From NCBI RefSeq assembly GCF_947172395.1, contig NC_069105.1, positions 10,747,971-10,811,970 of the forward strand: a stretch of 64,000 bases of DNA, written 5' to 3'. Made by a program: the position numbers and the translations under genes. A model generated the notes under the pieces. The model did not search any database. It saw only the letters and a list, made by a program, of their open reading frames with translations, and was not told the origin of the DNA. Shown in pieces: positions 52,615 to 63,323 of the stretch. Numbering within the stretch: position 1 is the first letter of the stretch; every line of letters starts with the position of its first letter. Origin of the DNA: Bicyclus anynana. Taxonomy: Eukaryota; Arthropoda; Insecta; Lepidoptera; Nymphalidae.

Positions 52615-53760
52615 CAAAGATATTTTATACCATCTTTGCCTAGATAGGGATTTTAATGTTTGCATGTTAATATTTGACTGTGATATTTTAAGAGGAGGAG
52701 TGACGAGTAAGGTATTCGATCCCAAGAAACCGGTATTCGGGATCCTGGGATCCCATATTCCTTGACTGTACTAAATACTGATTTTAACACATTTATTACG
52801 GCACGGTGACCAGTTTTTGTGCAGGTTGATCCAAGATACGCCTTTGTTATCTGCTTTCCTAGTTCGTTATACTGATGCTATACATGTTAATACACAAGTA
52901 GATTTACCTTGTCTAGATAGGTATTTTTGTAATGTTTGCAAGTTAACGTTTGACTGTGTTCTTTTAAGATGATGAGTGATGGATAAGGTATGCGATCCCG
53001 AGATATCGGTATTCGGGATCCCGGGTTTTTGTGCAAGTTCATCCGAGATACGCCTTAGTTACCTGCTTTCCTAGTTCGGCATACTTATGAGTTAACTAAA
53101 TACATTGACTGCCAAAATCATTACCCTTCCTTTTGGCTTCGCTGTAGTCGGGTAAAAAGAGCAACTGTTAAGTTTCTTGCCGGTTTTTTCTCAGCAGAAC
53201 CAGCCTTCCGAACCGGTGGTAGAATTTTTACTAATAGTCAACTGTCAAAAGTGCTTGCAAACTGAGCCTACTTGAAATAAATGATTTTTGATTTTGGTTT
53301 TCATTTTGATTCTATGGATTTTAATATACCTACAAGTAGATATTTGCTTTAACTATGTGTATTTGGTGAGGGTAATGTTTGCAAGTTAACGTTTGACTGT
53401 GTTTTTTCAAGAGGAGTCACGAATAAGGTATTCGATCCCGAGATACAGGTATTCGGGATCCCGGTATCCCGTATTCCCCGTCTATATTGCATGATTTCAA
53501 CACCAGTATTACGGAACAATGGTTTTTGTGCCGGTTCACCCGAGATACGCCTTTGTAATGTGCTTTTCTAGTTCATTATACTGATGCTATGCCTGTTAAT
53601 AACGAGTAGGTAGAAACTACAGTAAGTACCTACTTACTAAGGTAATTAGTAAGTTAGCGTTTCACTGTGATCTTATATGACAAGGAAGGACGATTAGGGC
53701 AGTCATCCAGGATCGCGTGATGCCGGGCCATCTTACGGAATTGAAATATTTGATAGTTTT
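52485..53760 (+). repeat. Degenerate tandem array, about four units of up to 313 bp
   Basis: Units start at 52485 (ACGGCACGGTGGCCAG), 52798, about 53026 (partial start) and about 53512. Shared blocks are GAGATACGCCTTTGTTATCT, GTTTGCAAGTTAACGTTTGA and GGTATTCGGGATCC. Each unit carries a near-palindrome GATCCCGAGATA.CGGTATTCGGGATC. Unit 2 lacks about 95 bp, and unit 3 is interrupted by a LINE 3' end. Confidence 0.8.
53135..53312 (+). mobile_element. LINE 3' UTR insertion in the array
   Basis: GCAACTGTTAAGTTTCTTGC, AACCGGTGGTAGAATTTTTA and TACTTGAAATAAATGATTTT, with a GATTTT-like tail, match 19690-19870. The left boundary is uncertain (53095-53150). Confidence 0.7.
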
Positions 53761-53859
53761 GATAATCTATAGGTACTTATAAAAAAATTGTAGAGAGGTC
53801 AATTCTGTACATGAAATATATTTCCGAAAACTATCAGGGGGTGATTTGTGATCGATACT

Positions 53860-54135
53860 GGTGCCAAAAATGCAATCAGTAACATTTGTGTCTGTCTGTA
53901 TGTTCGTTATAAAAACAAAAACTACACGACGGAATTTAACAAAACTTAGCAAAATTATTCTTCATACTCCTGGGCAGGTTAAAGTATACTTTTCATCACG
54001 CTACGATCAATATGAGCAAAGCAGTGAAGGGAAATGTTGGGAAAACGGGAGAAGTAACTCCATTTTTACAGCGATACTACTTTATGGGCTGGATTAAAGA
54101 GGTCTAAGTGCGGACGAAGTCGTGGGCGTGCTCTA
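53860..54135 (+). mobile_element. Helitron-like element, diverged
   Basis: TGTCTGTCTGTATGTTCGTT at the left and GTGCGGACGAAGTCGTGGGC..CTCTAG before T at 54136 fit a Helitron end. A 78-codon frame within it is not considered a gene. Confidence 0.5.
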
Positions 54136-54453
54136 GTATAAAATAATTTTCCGCCGGCGCCTTACTTTAAAACCAATCTGTAACTAATACCATGTCGTAT
54201 GTATTAAACATAGCCTGCAGTAGTAGAACACTGCACAACAAAGTTAATTATTGTCTAATACAGTAGCCAGCAATTGCCAATAGGCAGGTTGGTACGAAAT
54301 AATAAATAATTCCACTTACATAACAGGTTTCATTAAGACGGCACTAAATCAGGCTGAGAGGCGCCCGCGCAACCATCTCGCTATGAAGCGATAGCAAATA
54401 AAATGCAATGTATTTTAATAAAAATTATATTTTGCTACGAGTAGGTATAGGTG

Positions 54454-54747
54454 AAACCTACGTAGACCTCTGCCTCCGTTTCCGGAGGGTGTGGGTTTGA
54501 ATCCGGTCCGATGCACCTTCAACTTTTCAGTTGTGTGCATTTTAAGAAATTAAATATCACGTGTCTCAAACGGTGAAGGAAAACATCGTGAGGAAACCTG
54601 CATACCAGAGAATTATCTTCATTCTCTGCGTGTGTGAAGTCTGCCAATCCGCATTGGGCCAGCGTGGTGGACTATTGGCCTAACCCCTCTCATTCTGAGA
54701 GGAGACTCGAGCTCAGCAGTGAGCCGAATATGGGTTGATGACGACGA
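54454..54747 (+). mobile_element. SINE-B, 5'-truncated, with target duplication
   Basis: AGGTATAGGTG at 54443-54453 is repeated at 54748-54758, directly after the GATGACGACG tail. The head starts at GACCTCTGCCTCCGTTTCCG, without the A box. Confidence 0.8.
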
Positions 54748-54758
54748 GGTATAGGTGA

Positions 54759-55045
54759 GCCGTGATAGCCCAGTGGATATGACCTCTGCCTCCGATTCCG
54801 GAGGGTGTGGGGTCGAATCCGGTCCGGGGCATGCACCTTCAACTTTTCAGTTGTGTGCATTTTAAGAAATTAAATATCACGTGTCTCAAACGGTGAAGGA
54901 AAACATCATGAGGAAACCTGCATACTAGAGATTTTCTTAATTCTCTGCGTGTGTGAAGTCTGCCAATCCGCATTGGGCCAGCATGGTGGACTATTGGCCT
55001 AACCCCTCTCTGAGAGGAGACTCGACCTCAGCAGTGAGCCGTAGC
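54759..55045 (+). mobile_element. SINE-B, near full-length, directly after the previous copy
   Basis: It runs from CCGTGATAGCCCAGTGGATA through GGGGTCGAATCC to CTCAGCAGTGAGCCG. It is in the same orientation as the copy immediately upstream and is closely similar to it. Confidence 0.82.
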
Positions 55046-55122
55046 CGTGATATTTTAGTAAATATAAAAGACTTATACACTCTTAAATCGTCGAAACAGA
55101 ACTGAATATTTAAATACAGGAG

Positions 55123-55290
55123 TGAGAGCTTCATAACTCAACGGTAAAAGGGTCGGGACTCATCGCCCAGAGGTGGTTCGATCCCCGCCCGATGGATTGT
55201 CGTACCTACTCCAATTACAGTCTTTACCGATTTGTTGAAGAGGAACTGGAATACTGGTCATATATGGCATTTATTCTTTAAAAAAAAATA
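55123..55290 (+). mobile_element. SINE-D, another tRNA-derived SINE
   Basis: An A-box-like TAACTCAACGGTAAAAGG (55136) and the B box GGTTCGATCCC (55174) form a tRNA-like head. The body reads TGGATTGTCGTACCTACTCC and the element ends in an A-run at about 55281. One copy in the window. Confidence 0.65.
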
Positions 55291-55404
55291 CATGCTTATT
55301 GTCACTTTTCATGTTACCTACATTACATCTTACAGGTGAAGTGGGTAGTGTGACCTTATTATAATCGAAGGCCGTGGATTCGATTCCCGCAACTATAAAA
55401 TAAG

Positions 55405-55585
55405 TTTTTTTGTGTAAGTGCCGTAGACTCCTTAACAGGACTTCAGCAGCGTCATACGCAGGTTTGGGCGAGCGCAGAAGCATCGCCTGATGGGGGCCGA
55501 AGCAAAAGCAGAAGAGAAGAGTGGAACGGCTCTCTAAGGTCATCTCCTCTGAGACTCGGATCTCGGCTTAGAGAGCTGTTCTGAA
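55405..55585. repeat. Unclassified dispersed repeat, copy 2
   Basis: Matches 15905-16090 (GTGTAAGTGCCGTAGACTCC, GAGCGCAGAAGCATCGCCTG). The sequence to about 55670 (GGCCTGAGTGTATCAGTTCA) may belong to the same element. Confidence 0.55.
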
Positions 55586-55670
55586 AGGGTGTTTTGGCCT
55601 GAGTGTATCAGTTCAGGCGCACCCTAGACCATGAGTTATGAAGCCCAAGTCTGGGTGACGTCAGCTATCA

Positions 55671-56764
55671 GGAACGTTAATTCTAGAATTTTTCATTTGT
55701 ACAGACAACATAACAAAAGAAACAAATGCCTGTTCTATTCGATCTTCGATCTATAGAAAAATTAGATTATAAATATCGGAAATACAGCCAGAAAGAACTT
55801 CACTTGCGATATCGTGTAAAAAAGCAGTTGCTTATAATAACCGGTATCCATAATAATGTAAACTAATAAATAATTGATACTGTGGAACAATTTTATATCT
55901 TTTAAAAGATAAAATCTCTAGAGATATTTTCTGTACATAAATGCTTATACAAGCTCTTTACCTCGTTAAAACTTTTGTGAAAGTACTTTGTGACGTGTAA
56001 AATAAACTTCTCTGTGAATTACTAAATACTTGGCTAATTGTTTTGCTCCCTCTTACAAACAGCTAACTTCCTTTATTGCTGGTAGCGTATGAGCCGGTGG
56101 CAAAAACTCCTGTAATACAAATACAATATATCAATATAACAGAAATCTTTAAGCAAATGCTTTTAGTAATATCAAATTCAAAGCCTTCCTTTTCTATCAT
56201 TAAAATAAAAAGTGGACAGTTGCGCTGCTAAGTCGAGAAACCCGACATTCATTACATAATTCAGTTCTTAGATAAAAAATCATCCGGGCACATTCCAGAC
56301 GATGTAGCTAAAGTCTTGCAATTGACGGACATGTCAAGGAGGACGTCATCTATAATAAATTATTTTTTATTAACGTATTTAATTATTTTAAAAAAAACAA
56401 TATCGAGATGAAACATTTAGAGAAAAGCCTTTTCTTTCTAAGGAAAGTAGTAAGAAACCCCTATAAACTTCAATCAGTAATAAAAATAGTCTATTAATGA
56501 TGACATAATCAAGAGGTGATTTGGTCCTTAGTCTTAGAACGATAGTTTTCCACGATATTCAAAAATAATTAAATAACTTATTATTTGTTTGTATGTGGGT
56601 TCTACAAACACTCATAATAACTCAAATTCCAAGTGTTGGACGGCAAATTACTAATAATAATAATTAATTAGTGTTTTATCACAGAATACATAATACGGCG
56701 TATCTTTTAAATTTTTGTTATTATAGAATTTAAACTATCGTGAGTGTTATTCATATTAATTTAA
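55671..56764. other. Unique A+T-rich stretch
   Basis: No gene or repeat was recognised. Confidence 0.4.
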
Positions 56765-56870
56765 CGTAATGCAACGTCAGAGTATGCCCGACTAGTTTTG
56801 AACCCATATGTGGACCTTAGTCATGAGCTGGTTCTTGTAACGCGGCACGATCCAAACTGATCAATTTTGG
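56765..56870 (+). mobile_element. Fragment of the AAACACGGCT-ended element
   Basis: The core GAGTATGCCCGACTAGTTTT, TTAGTCATGAGCTGGTTC and CGCGGCACGATCCAAAC matches 3295-3380. The inverted ends are lost. Confidence 0.55.
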
Positions 56871-57202
56871 ATAATAAGTTTTTGTTACTTTAATATCAAT
56901 TTATTTAAGTGTATGTGTGGAATGTGTTTAAATAACAATTACAATATTGTTATATATTGTAATACAGGAAATGTAACTGCCGTCTCTTACACTATAGTAT
57001 TACTCAGCGTAAAATATTCCCTGTGTGAACTCCAACTAAGTAAGGGGAAAATTTATTATTATAACCAAATTAATTTCATTGCAAAGATGTCTTAGGCTTT
57101 GAAAGGTACCTCTTTATGTTCCATTTAGATAATTTATTGTCAATTTTTCTGATGTTTTATTATTGGATTCTTAATATGTATTAATTATTAAAGCCTTCGT
57201 AT

Positions 57203-57508
57203 CTGGATCGGACCAGATTAGGCCAATCGGAGGTGCTGGGTACGATCCCCGGCTACTCCGATTGAGGATTTCTTAATTGGTCCAGATCTGTCTGGTGGGA
57301 GGCTTTGACAGTGACTAGTTACCACCCTACCGGCAAAGGCGTACCGCCAAGCGATTTAGCGTTCCGGTGCGATGTCGTGTAGAAACCGAAAACGGGTGTA
57401 GATTTTCATCCTCCTCATAACAAGTTAGCCCGCTTCCATTTTAGATTGCATCATGACTTACCATCAGATGAGATTGTAGTTAATAGCTAACTTGTAAAAA
57501 ATAAAAAA
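57203..57508 (+). mobile_element. SINE-A with target duplication
   Basis: AAGCCTTCGTAT(C) occurs directly before (57191-57203) and after (57509-57521) the element. The head is diverged (GGTACGATCCCC as B box), the body is typical and the tail A-rich. Confidence 0.8.
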
Positions 57509-57524
57509 AAGCCTTCGTATCCTG

Positions 57525-57815
57525 GGTCGGTGTTACCTACTGAGTTTTTCTCTCTTTTAAATCATCTGTGAAAATATTCAGCCCAGAGTTGAGAAATCAG
57601 AGGTGTTACATCCCGTACTTCGGAGAGCACATTAACCCGTCAGTTTCAATCATTATCATTAGATGATAATTATTAGATTGTCAATATCACCCTTACTCAC
57701 CAATCCGCATCGGGGTAGCGTTGTGGGTCAAAGCTGTATCCCCTCTCCTACAATGAAGGAGGTCTAGCATTGTAGTGGGCCTTTCAAAAATGGCTGATAA
57801 TGATGATATTTTTTT
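57525..57815 (+). mobile_element. SINE-C copy
   Basis: Body blocks CAGCCCAGAGTTGAGAAATC, GTACTTCGGAGAGCAC, CCAATCCGCATCGGGGTAGC and CTCCTACAATGAAGGAGG are in family order, ending in a GATAATGATGATATT tail. The tRNA head is mostly missing. Confidence 0.6.
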
Positions 57816-58660
57816 TGCTGTCTGTACTAGTGTAATCTTTTTAGCCACTTGTGTTGTACAGTGCGTGGAAATAGTTATTAAAAGAAAATGCCTTCATGGT
57901 TTATCCTTCGTATACATACATAATATTAACCGGTTGATTGACGTGTGCTTTTAGAATACTCATTACACTTCTTGAAAAGCTATTATCATTATCATAATTA
58001 TCAGTCAACTAGCTAAACATAATTAAACTTTTTCACTTCTTTTGCTCAAAAAAATCACATTTATATCTACTAAAGCGGGTAGGTATATGAAATGGCATTA
58101 CCACTAAAAGTAATTTCTCATAGAGTTTTAAATTTTATTTTGTTACTACCAAGCCTCAAGAAAGAAATTTAAATTATAAACTTGTTTACAAAAAAATGTG
58201 TTACAGAAAAATAAAACATTTAAAATATCGATGAAAATGTCACTTAAAATTAAGTAAAGTTTAATTATTACCTTTGACAATAGGTACAATAATTACAAAG
58301 TGATAAAAGTTCGTGTAATTACGAAAACCAAACCAGTAGTTTTGAGAAAATCGCAGGCATATAAATTACATACATATTTACACTGAATAAAGAACCCCCT
58401 TTTTTGGATTTGGTTAAAAATGTCTAATAAATAGTGTTGTGGTGAGTGGCGTAACATAAAACAATAAATTACTATACGGAATGTGATGCTCATGACCCTC
58501 ACGCGACCCGAGATAAAGGGTTAATCTACGGGGGTTGCCCTATAAATCATGTTACATTTGAAGTTGTTGTTAGGGTTGCCACTTGTTGTCAAAATTTTCA
58601 TTTTTTTTCAACTATTGCCTAAACTTTGTAGCTACTTATTCACCTTTCTCCTCCAACTAA
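57816..58660. other. Unique stretch upstream of the candidate two-exon gene
   Basis: No repeat was recognised. The last 130 bp (GGGTTGCCACTTGTTGTC and on) could be a 5' UTR or promoter, but no TATA box is clear. Confidence 0.35.
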
Positions 58661-59148
58661 ATGGAAAGCCTGTGCCTTATTTGTGAGAACGGTGGTAGGC
58701 CACCTAGCAGGCCTAGCGGTAGGTAAACTTTTAATACTTAACTGTGGTACTAATTGTTGCTTACTAAATGTATAATTTATTTTAATTTTTTTTTTGAAGT
58801 ATGGTTGTTTCACGTTGTGACGATAGACTGTTTATTGCGATAGTCCTAGAAGATTCTTCCAGAGAGAATAGGGAATGGGAGGAACCGAACAAATACGTAG
58901 TGGTGTGCAAGTTCTCGTATTTCCCCAGGGAATTTTCTGGTGTCCTGGCTGAATAGGTTTTCACCGACATTGGCTTGCGGTTTCGACACGTGTACACAGA
59001 ATTTTTCAACAACATGCAAAATTACAGCCAACTAACTGACGGGAACAGGCGCGTTCGTCAAACTACCAAAGATGTCTGCGTTAAGCGTCACAGATATAAG
59101 TTAGTGCCGGAGGTTAGGAGGAGTGTTTTTGGAAAACGTTTTGGCTAA
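58661..59148 (+). CDS. Candidate two-exon gene with one in-frame TAG, unknown function
   Basis: Exon 1 (58661-58722) starts ATGG after CCAACTAA and reads MESLCLICENGGRPPSRPSG. Its donor is TAG|GTAAAC. The 77-nt intron has a TTACTAA branch-like site and a T10-GAAG acceptor. Exon 2 starts at 58800 and stays in frame: SMVVSRCDDRLFIAIVLE, then WEEPNKYVVVCKFSYFPREF, then a TAG at 58954. The same frame continues open for 63 more codons (VFTDIGLRFRHVYTEFFNNM ... VPEVRRSVFGKRFG) to TAA 59148. So it is either a 72-residue protein, a gene with further splicing, or a young pseudogene. Two Cys pairs (CLIC) hint at a small metal-binding N terminus; this is speculation. No family was recognised and no repeat covers it. 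Confidence 0.4.
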
Positions 59149-60070
59149 GCATTTTGGAATAGATTCCATTTGGCGCGTCCAAAGTTAATATAAACCTTCT
59201 TGTATATTGTTTTAAATGCACTCTATATTTTTGATCCAAAATATATGATATCCACCCTGACTCCACCCAGAAATTCGACACAATTATAAAAAAAACTTTA
59301 AACTTAACATTTAAGAGCCTATAAGATGTTTGATGAAAGTGAAACATAGTTAGATAAATGGCTTTATGTCGGATTAGATTGGCATACTTGTTTAAAATAA
59401 TATCAATTTATAAAATAAAAATAAATTATTGACAGCCCTATTTCTATAGTAGGATAATAACTCATTCAGTTGACACAGATGGCGTTGTTGTACATCAAAA
59501 TGGCCGCCGATTACTGTCCGCTATGATTTATTCGCATCAACTTTAATATGCAAATGATATTAGCTACTTTATGTTGGGAAAATGTTTTTTTTTTGCAAAA
59601 AACTTTAAAAATTCACATTTTTATGCGAGATGACAGCGGTATCGATGAACCCGGATATAAGTATTTAGTAAAAAATTACTATAATCATTCATATCATTTT
59701 TGTTTTCTATAGAATAACAATGATAAATTAGCCTCTTCTTTTCAGTTTGATTTTGAAAAAAAAAAGCTAATATTTTTACCTTGACGGTGTATTAACTACG
59801 ATAAGCTATTAAGATTAATTAATACATAAATAATTTTACATCAACTGTGGGGTTTCCTCAAACAAATATATTTAATGAGGTATAATGAAATTAGTAACAT
59901 AATATTTTGATTTTTTTATCATTTTAAGCAAGTTTTTAACAATACATCCTTGAAAAATTGATTCACATATAATACAAAATACAAAATAGGAATAGCGCTC
60001 ATTGATAAAGAGCGCAGAAAAAAGAGAGAAAAAAGAAAGAAAGAGAGATAAATGTACTTACCACCATGTT
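59149..60070. other. Unique A+T-rich stretch
   Basis: A shifted frame just after 59100 (VFLENVLAKHFGI to 59199) could continue the candidate gene by another frame. Otherwise nothing is seen. Confidence 0.35.
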
Positions 60071-60160
60071 TCATCATCATCATTATCAACCTATATTCGA
60101 TTCACTGCTGAATGCTCCTCTCCTGCTCCTCTCAGAATGACAGGGGTTAGGCCGAATATA
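60071..60160 (-). mobile_element. SINE-B 3' fragment, minus strand
   Basis: Reversed CATCATCATCATTATCAACC tail and CTCTCAGAATGACAGGGGTT block. Confidence 0.6.
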
Positions 60161-61234
60161 TATATAATTAGGTGACTAATAGACCAAAGTTACTGAAAGT
60201 AGGCTAGACTATCTAACTGTTACAATTAAAAAATAGTCCTGTTGTTGGTAATTCAAAATTTAAAGTAGGAGCTGTATACACCGCACACGTGACATAAAAC
60301 ACGTCTCGCAAAACATACCCCCTGTCGGCGCGTATTTGTCAAAACAACCGCTTACGGGGGGCTTAACCCTTCACTGATATCAATTAATCGGCTCAATTTA
60401 TGAATTATTGCGCGGGGCCCCCAATACGGCATATCCGATGAGATGGGTGCATAATTGTGGAGTTATAAGCGATCTACAATGTTTGTGTGTAAGTGGTTGT
60501 GACAGATGATTTATTACGCACACTGAAATAAGTGAGCCATACTTGACCGGCCGGCGTGTGCGAAAGTCCGAATCGGGTAAATTTGAAAATATTTAGAAGT
60601 CACTCGAATCATTAATTAAATTGAACAATGGGGATGATAACTAAGTTTGAATATATTGAGGTTTATGATACATTCGGGTAAATAAGGTCAATGTTAACTA
60701 ATTTATACATAAAAAGCAAAGATTGTCTGGATATTTTTAAAATAAATAAGATTATTCAAAATCTATTAAAAAACTTTTATCGTAATAAGATGAAAATTCA
60801 TACAGTTTTAGCTTCCTTACATTAAGTGTGACATTTTTTAATAAATGAATTATAAAAATAAAAGCGCAAATAACAAAGATATTAGTAATTTTGTTTGAAC
60901 GCCCATACAGATCATTATGTACTTACGACGTCATTAATTCGTACCATTTTGTATGGGGCGTTTTTCAGGGATCCCTGGCAGCGCCGCAAATCTGGTCCAT
61001 TAAATCCCTGTAGCTCGGAAAGTAATGATCGCAGATACCCTGTTCCTTTTACAAAATTGCTTTACTATTAGCATACTCTTAATTTATACACAATTTTAAA
61101 AACTTCAATCATCCCTATTAGATCGGTTATCACGGATATTTCGGAAAATTCTGAGCTTTTTAAATTTTAGAAGTTGGCAATGATTTTATAGTACCGCGTT
61201 CCAGATATCGCAACATGACAGTAGTCATCTATTT
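60161..61234. other. Unique stretch, GC-richer at 60310-60600
   Basis: Around 60940-61010 GGGGCGTTTTTCAGGGATCC and CTGGCAGCGCCGCAAATCTG look like a dispersed repeat fragment. No gene is seen. Confidence 0.35.
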
Positions 61235-61540
61235 TTTCGTCATTAACAACCCATATTCGGCTCACTGTTGTGCACGAGTCTCCTCTCAGGATGAGGGGTT
61301 AGGCCTTAGTCTACCACGCTGTTCCAATGCGGATTGGCAGCTTTAACACATTTAGAGAATTGAGAAAATTCTTAGGTACCTATGCAGGTTTCCTCACGAT
61401 GTTTACTTCACCGTTAGAGACACGAGATTTCTTAAAATGCACACAACTGAAAAGTTGGAGGTGCACGCACTGAAGCGGACTCGAATTTACGCCCTCCGAA
61501 TAGAAGGCAGAGGTCACATTCACTGGGCTATCACATCTCT
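61235..61540 (-). mobile_element. SINE-B, full-length, minus strand
   Basis: Reversed tail CATTAACAACCCATATTCGG to reversed head CATTCACTGGGCTATCAC. A CGTCATT string flanks both sides (about 61228 and 61540), a possible target duplication. Confidence 0.8.
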
Positions 61541-62575
61541 CGTCATTTATAGTTTTTGACCTCGTGCCAGCAAACAAGGATTTTAGCATCTTTAAGAGTT
61601 AAGAGGTCGAAAAACCTCTTGCCGCACTACAGAAGTTTTAGTACGAGTTCAAAAAACCTCGTACCGCACCAGGGGAAAGTACAGAAAAATCAGTGGCGCA
61701 ACGAACGTGTTAACAACAAAACAGAAAATACACCTTTAACAAACCTATGACGTTACTTTGATTCTAGAATTAAATATATTTTGAGCCAGATTAGTGTTAT
61801 CTCAATTATTTTGACGTTTTACAATATATTTTGATCTCGTGATCTGTGTCTTCCCCTAAGGATCAAAACGCTTCATAGAATAATTGAGAAGCAAACTTTA
61901 TTAAAATCAAAACTGAATTAAAACAGGCAAATTAGACATAATGCGTTTTAATGCTTTTCAAATGGGGTCACAAAATCACTATTTAATAATGCATTTCATT
62001 ACGAGGGTCATTATGGACCCGCGGAATTCGACTGTATTATTTGAGTGTTAAAGTTTGTTTTCCATTGTGCGTATGGTAGATAAATCCCATGATAGATGAC
62101 TCGCCTTTTGACATGTGCTTCCATTGTAGATAAGAATCTACGATGTTGATTTGAATCTTAGATTTTGTCAGAACAACTGTGAGATACTTAAGTTGTTTGT
62201 TTTATACCTTTTTTGTGTTTTGCAACAAGATTCTTTTAGCCTCACATACAACAATACAAAAAGTCGAATAAGGCAGTGTTAGAGTTATGACATATACCTA
62301 CCTACTCGTATTTGTAACTATTATTATTGAGTAAAAAATACTTATACTAATAGCATTAACAACTGAGTCTTAGGGCCATAAATCATTTCTCTATATCTAT
62401 CTCGCTTGCACTTATGGGTCTTATGGAGCCGTCTAGTGAAGGGTGTAACAATGAAAGACATATTATCGATAAGTAAAGTTTATTATCGTATCTTGTTCAC
62501 AAAATTAAAAAAATTAACAATATTTGATTTAATATAATACATATTTCATATTATATAATTATTAACTAAATAAAA
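61541..62575. other. Unassigned stretch
   Basis: No gene or repeat was recognised; small frames lack support. Confidence 0.4.
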
Positions 62576-62630
62576 TTAATCTTCATCTGAGTCTTCATCA
62601 TCAGAATCTTCGTCTTCTGCCAAATTTATT
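62576..62630 (-). other. Acidic peptide end on the minus strand, possible last-exon remnant
   Basis: The minus strand reads INLAEDEDSDDEDSDED then TAA (62578-62576), preceded by TTTGGCAG, a weak acceptor-like string. Acidic Asp/Glu/Ser C termini are common in nuclear proteins and some transposases. Only about 18 codons are open, so this may be chance or a remnant within a non-autonomous transposon. Confidence 0.2.
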
Positions 62631-62916
62631 ATATATTAGTATCCATAGTGCGCAACGAGTAACACATGAATGTATTTATTTAATTGCAGTAAACACATTT
62701 ATAGCAAAAAAAATACGCAATGCAATTACATTAGAAACCGACCAATCAGAATCGTCCAAATCATTATTGACTCATCATTAGCACGTGCGCAGGTAGCCGT
62801 TTATCGATAATTAGGGTGCGCAGGTAGGCGCGCTGCACATTCCTATCTTTTTTGACTTTTATGACCGGACGACTCAGATGATAATGCGCATACTATAGTC
62901 TGTATTACATTTAAAT
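62631..62916. other. Unassigned stretch
   Basis: TTTATCGATAATTAG (62801) is the near reverse complement of ATTATCGATAAGTAAA (62463), so 62460-62816 could be an element with degraded inverted ends. This is not established. Confidence 0.3.
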
Positions 62917-63323
62917 CCAAAGGAGATGGTCCAAAATTGTATGGAGCCCAGGATGAGTCATTGTACCCTGGTGGAAATAAAATAAAATATTTTTTTAACT
63001 ATTTTTGATTATACTAATCTAGAAATTTACTTTAATTCTTTCGAAATAATCCCAAGAAATGCAACATTAATATGGGTATTAATGGAGGATTGATGACGTT
63101 TTCAATGAAGTAGTCGATTTGACGTTTGCTGTTAATTGTCATGTCATAGTTGCTTTAGGGGTGCCATCTTGATGTAACTCAAAAACTTGGGTTTTAATTT
63201 TATTTATTTCTTTTTATTTAGTTAGATTTATTCACTTATTTAGATTTTAATAAAATCTTTATATATTTTAAATTTTAATGATACAGCGTACAAGAGTGTA
63301 CCTGAGATGGACCATCTCCTTTA
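62917..63323 (-). mobile_element. Family M1 element, copy 3, minus strand
   Basis: Inverted ends AAAGGAGATGGTCC and GGACCATCTCCTTT are the best preserved of the family. The interior (TCATTGTACCCTGG, TTGACGTTTGCTGTTAATTG) is the reverse of 387-880 and 15108-15482. Confidence 0.78.
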
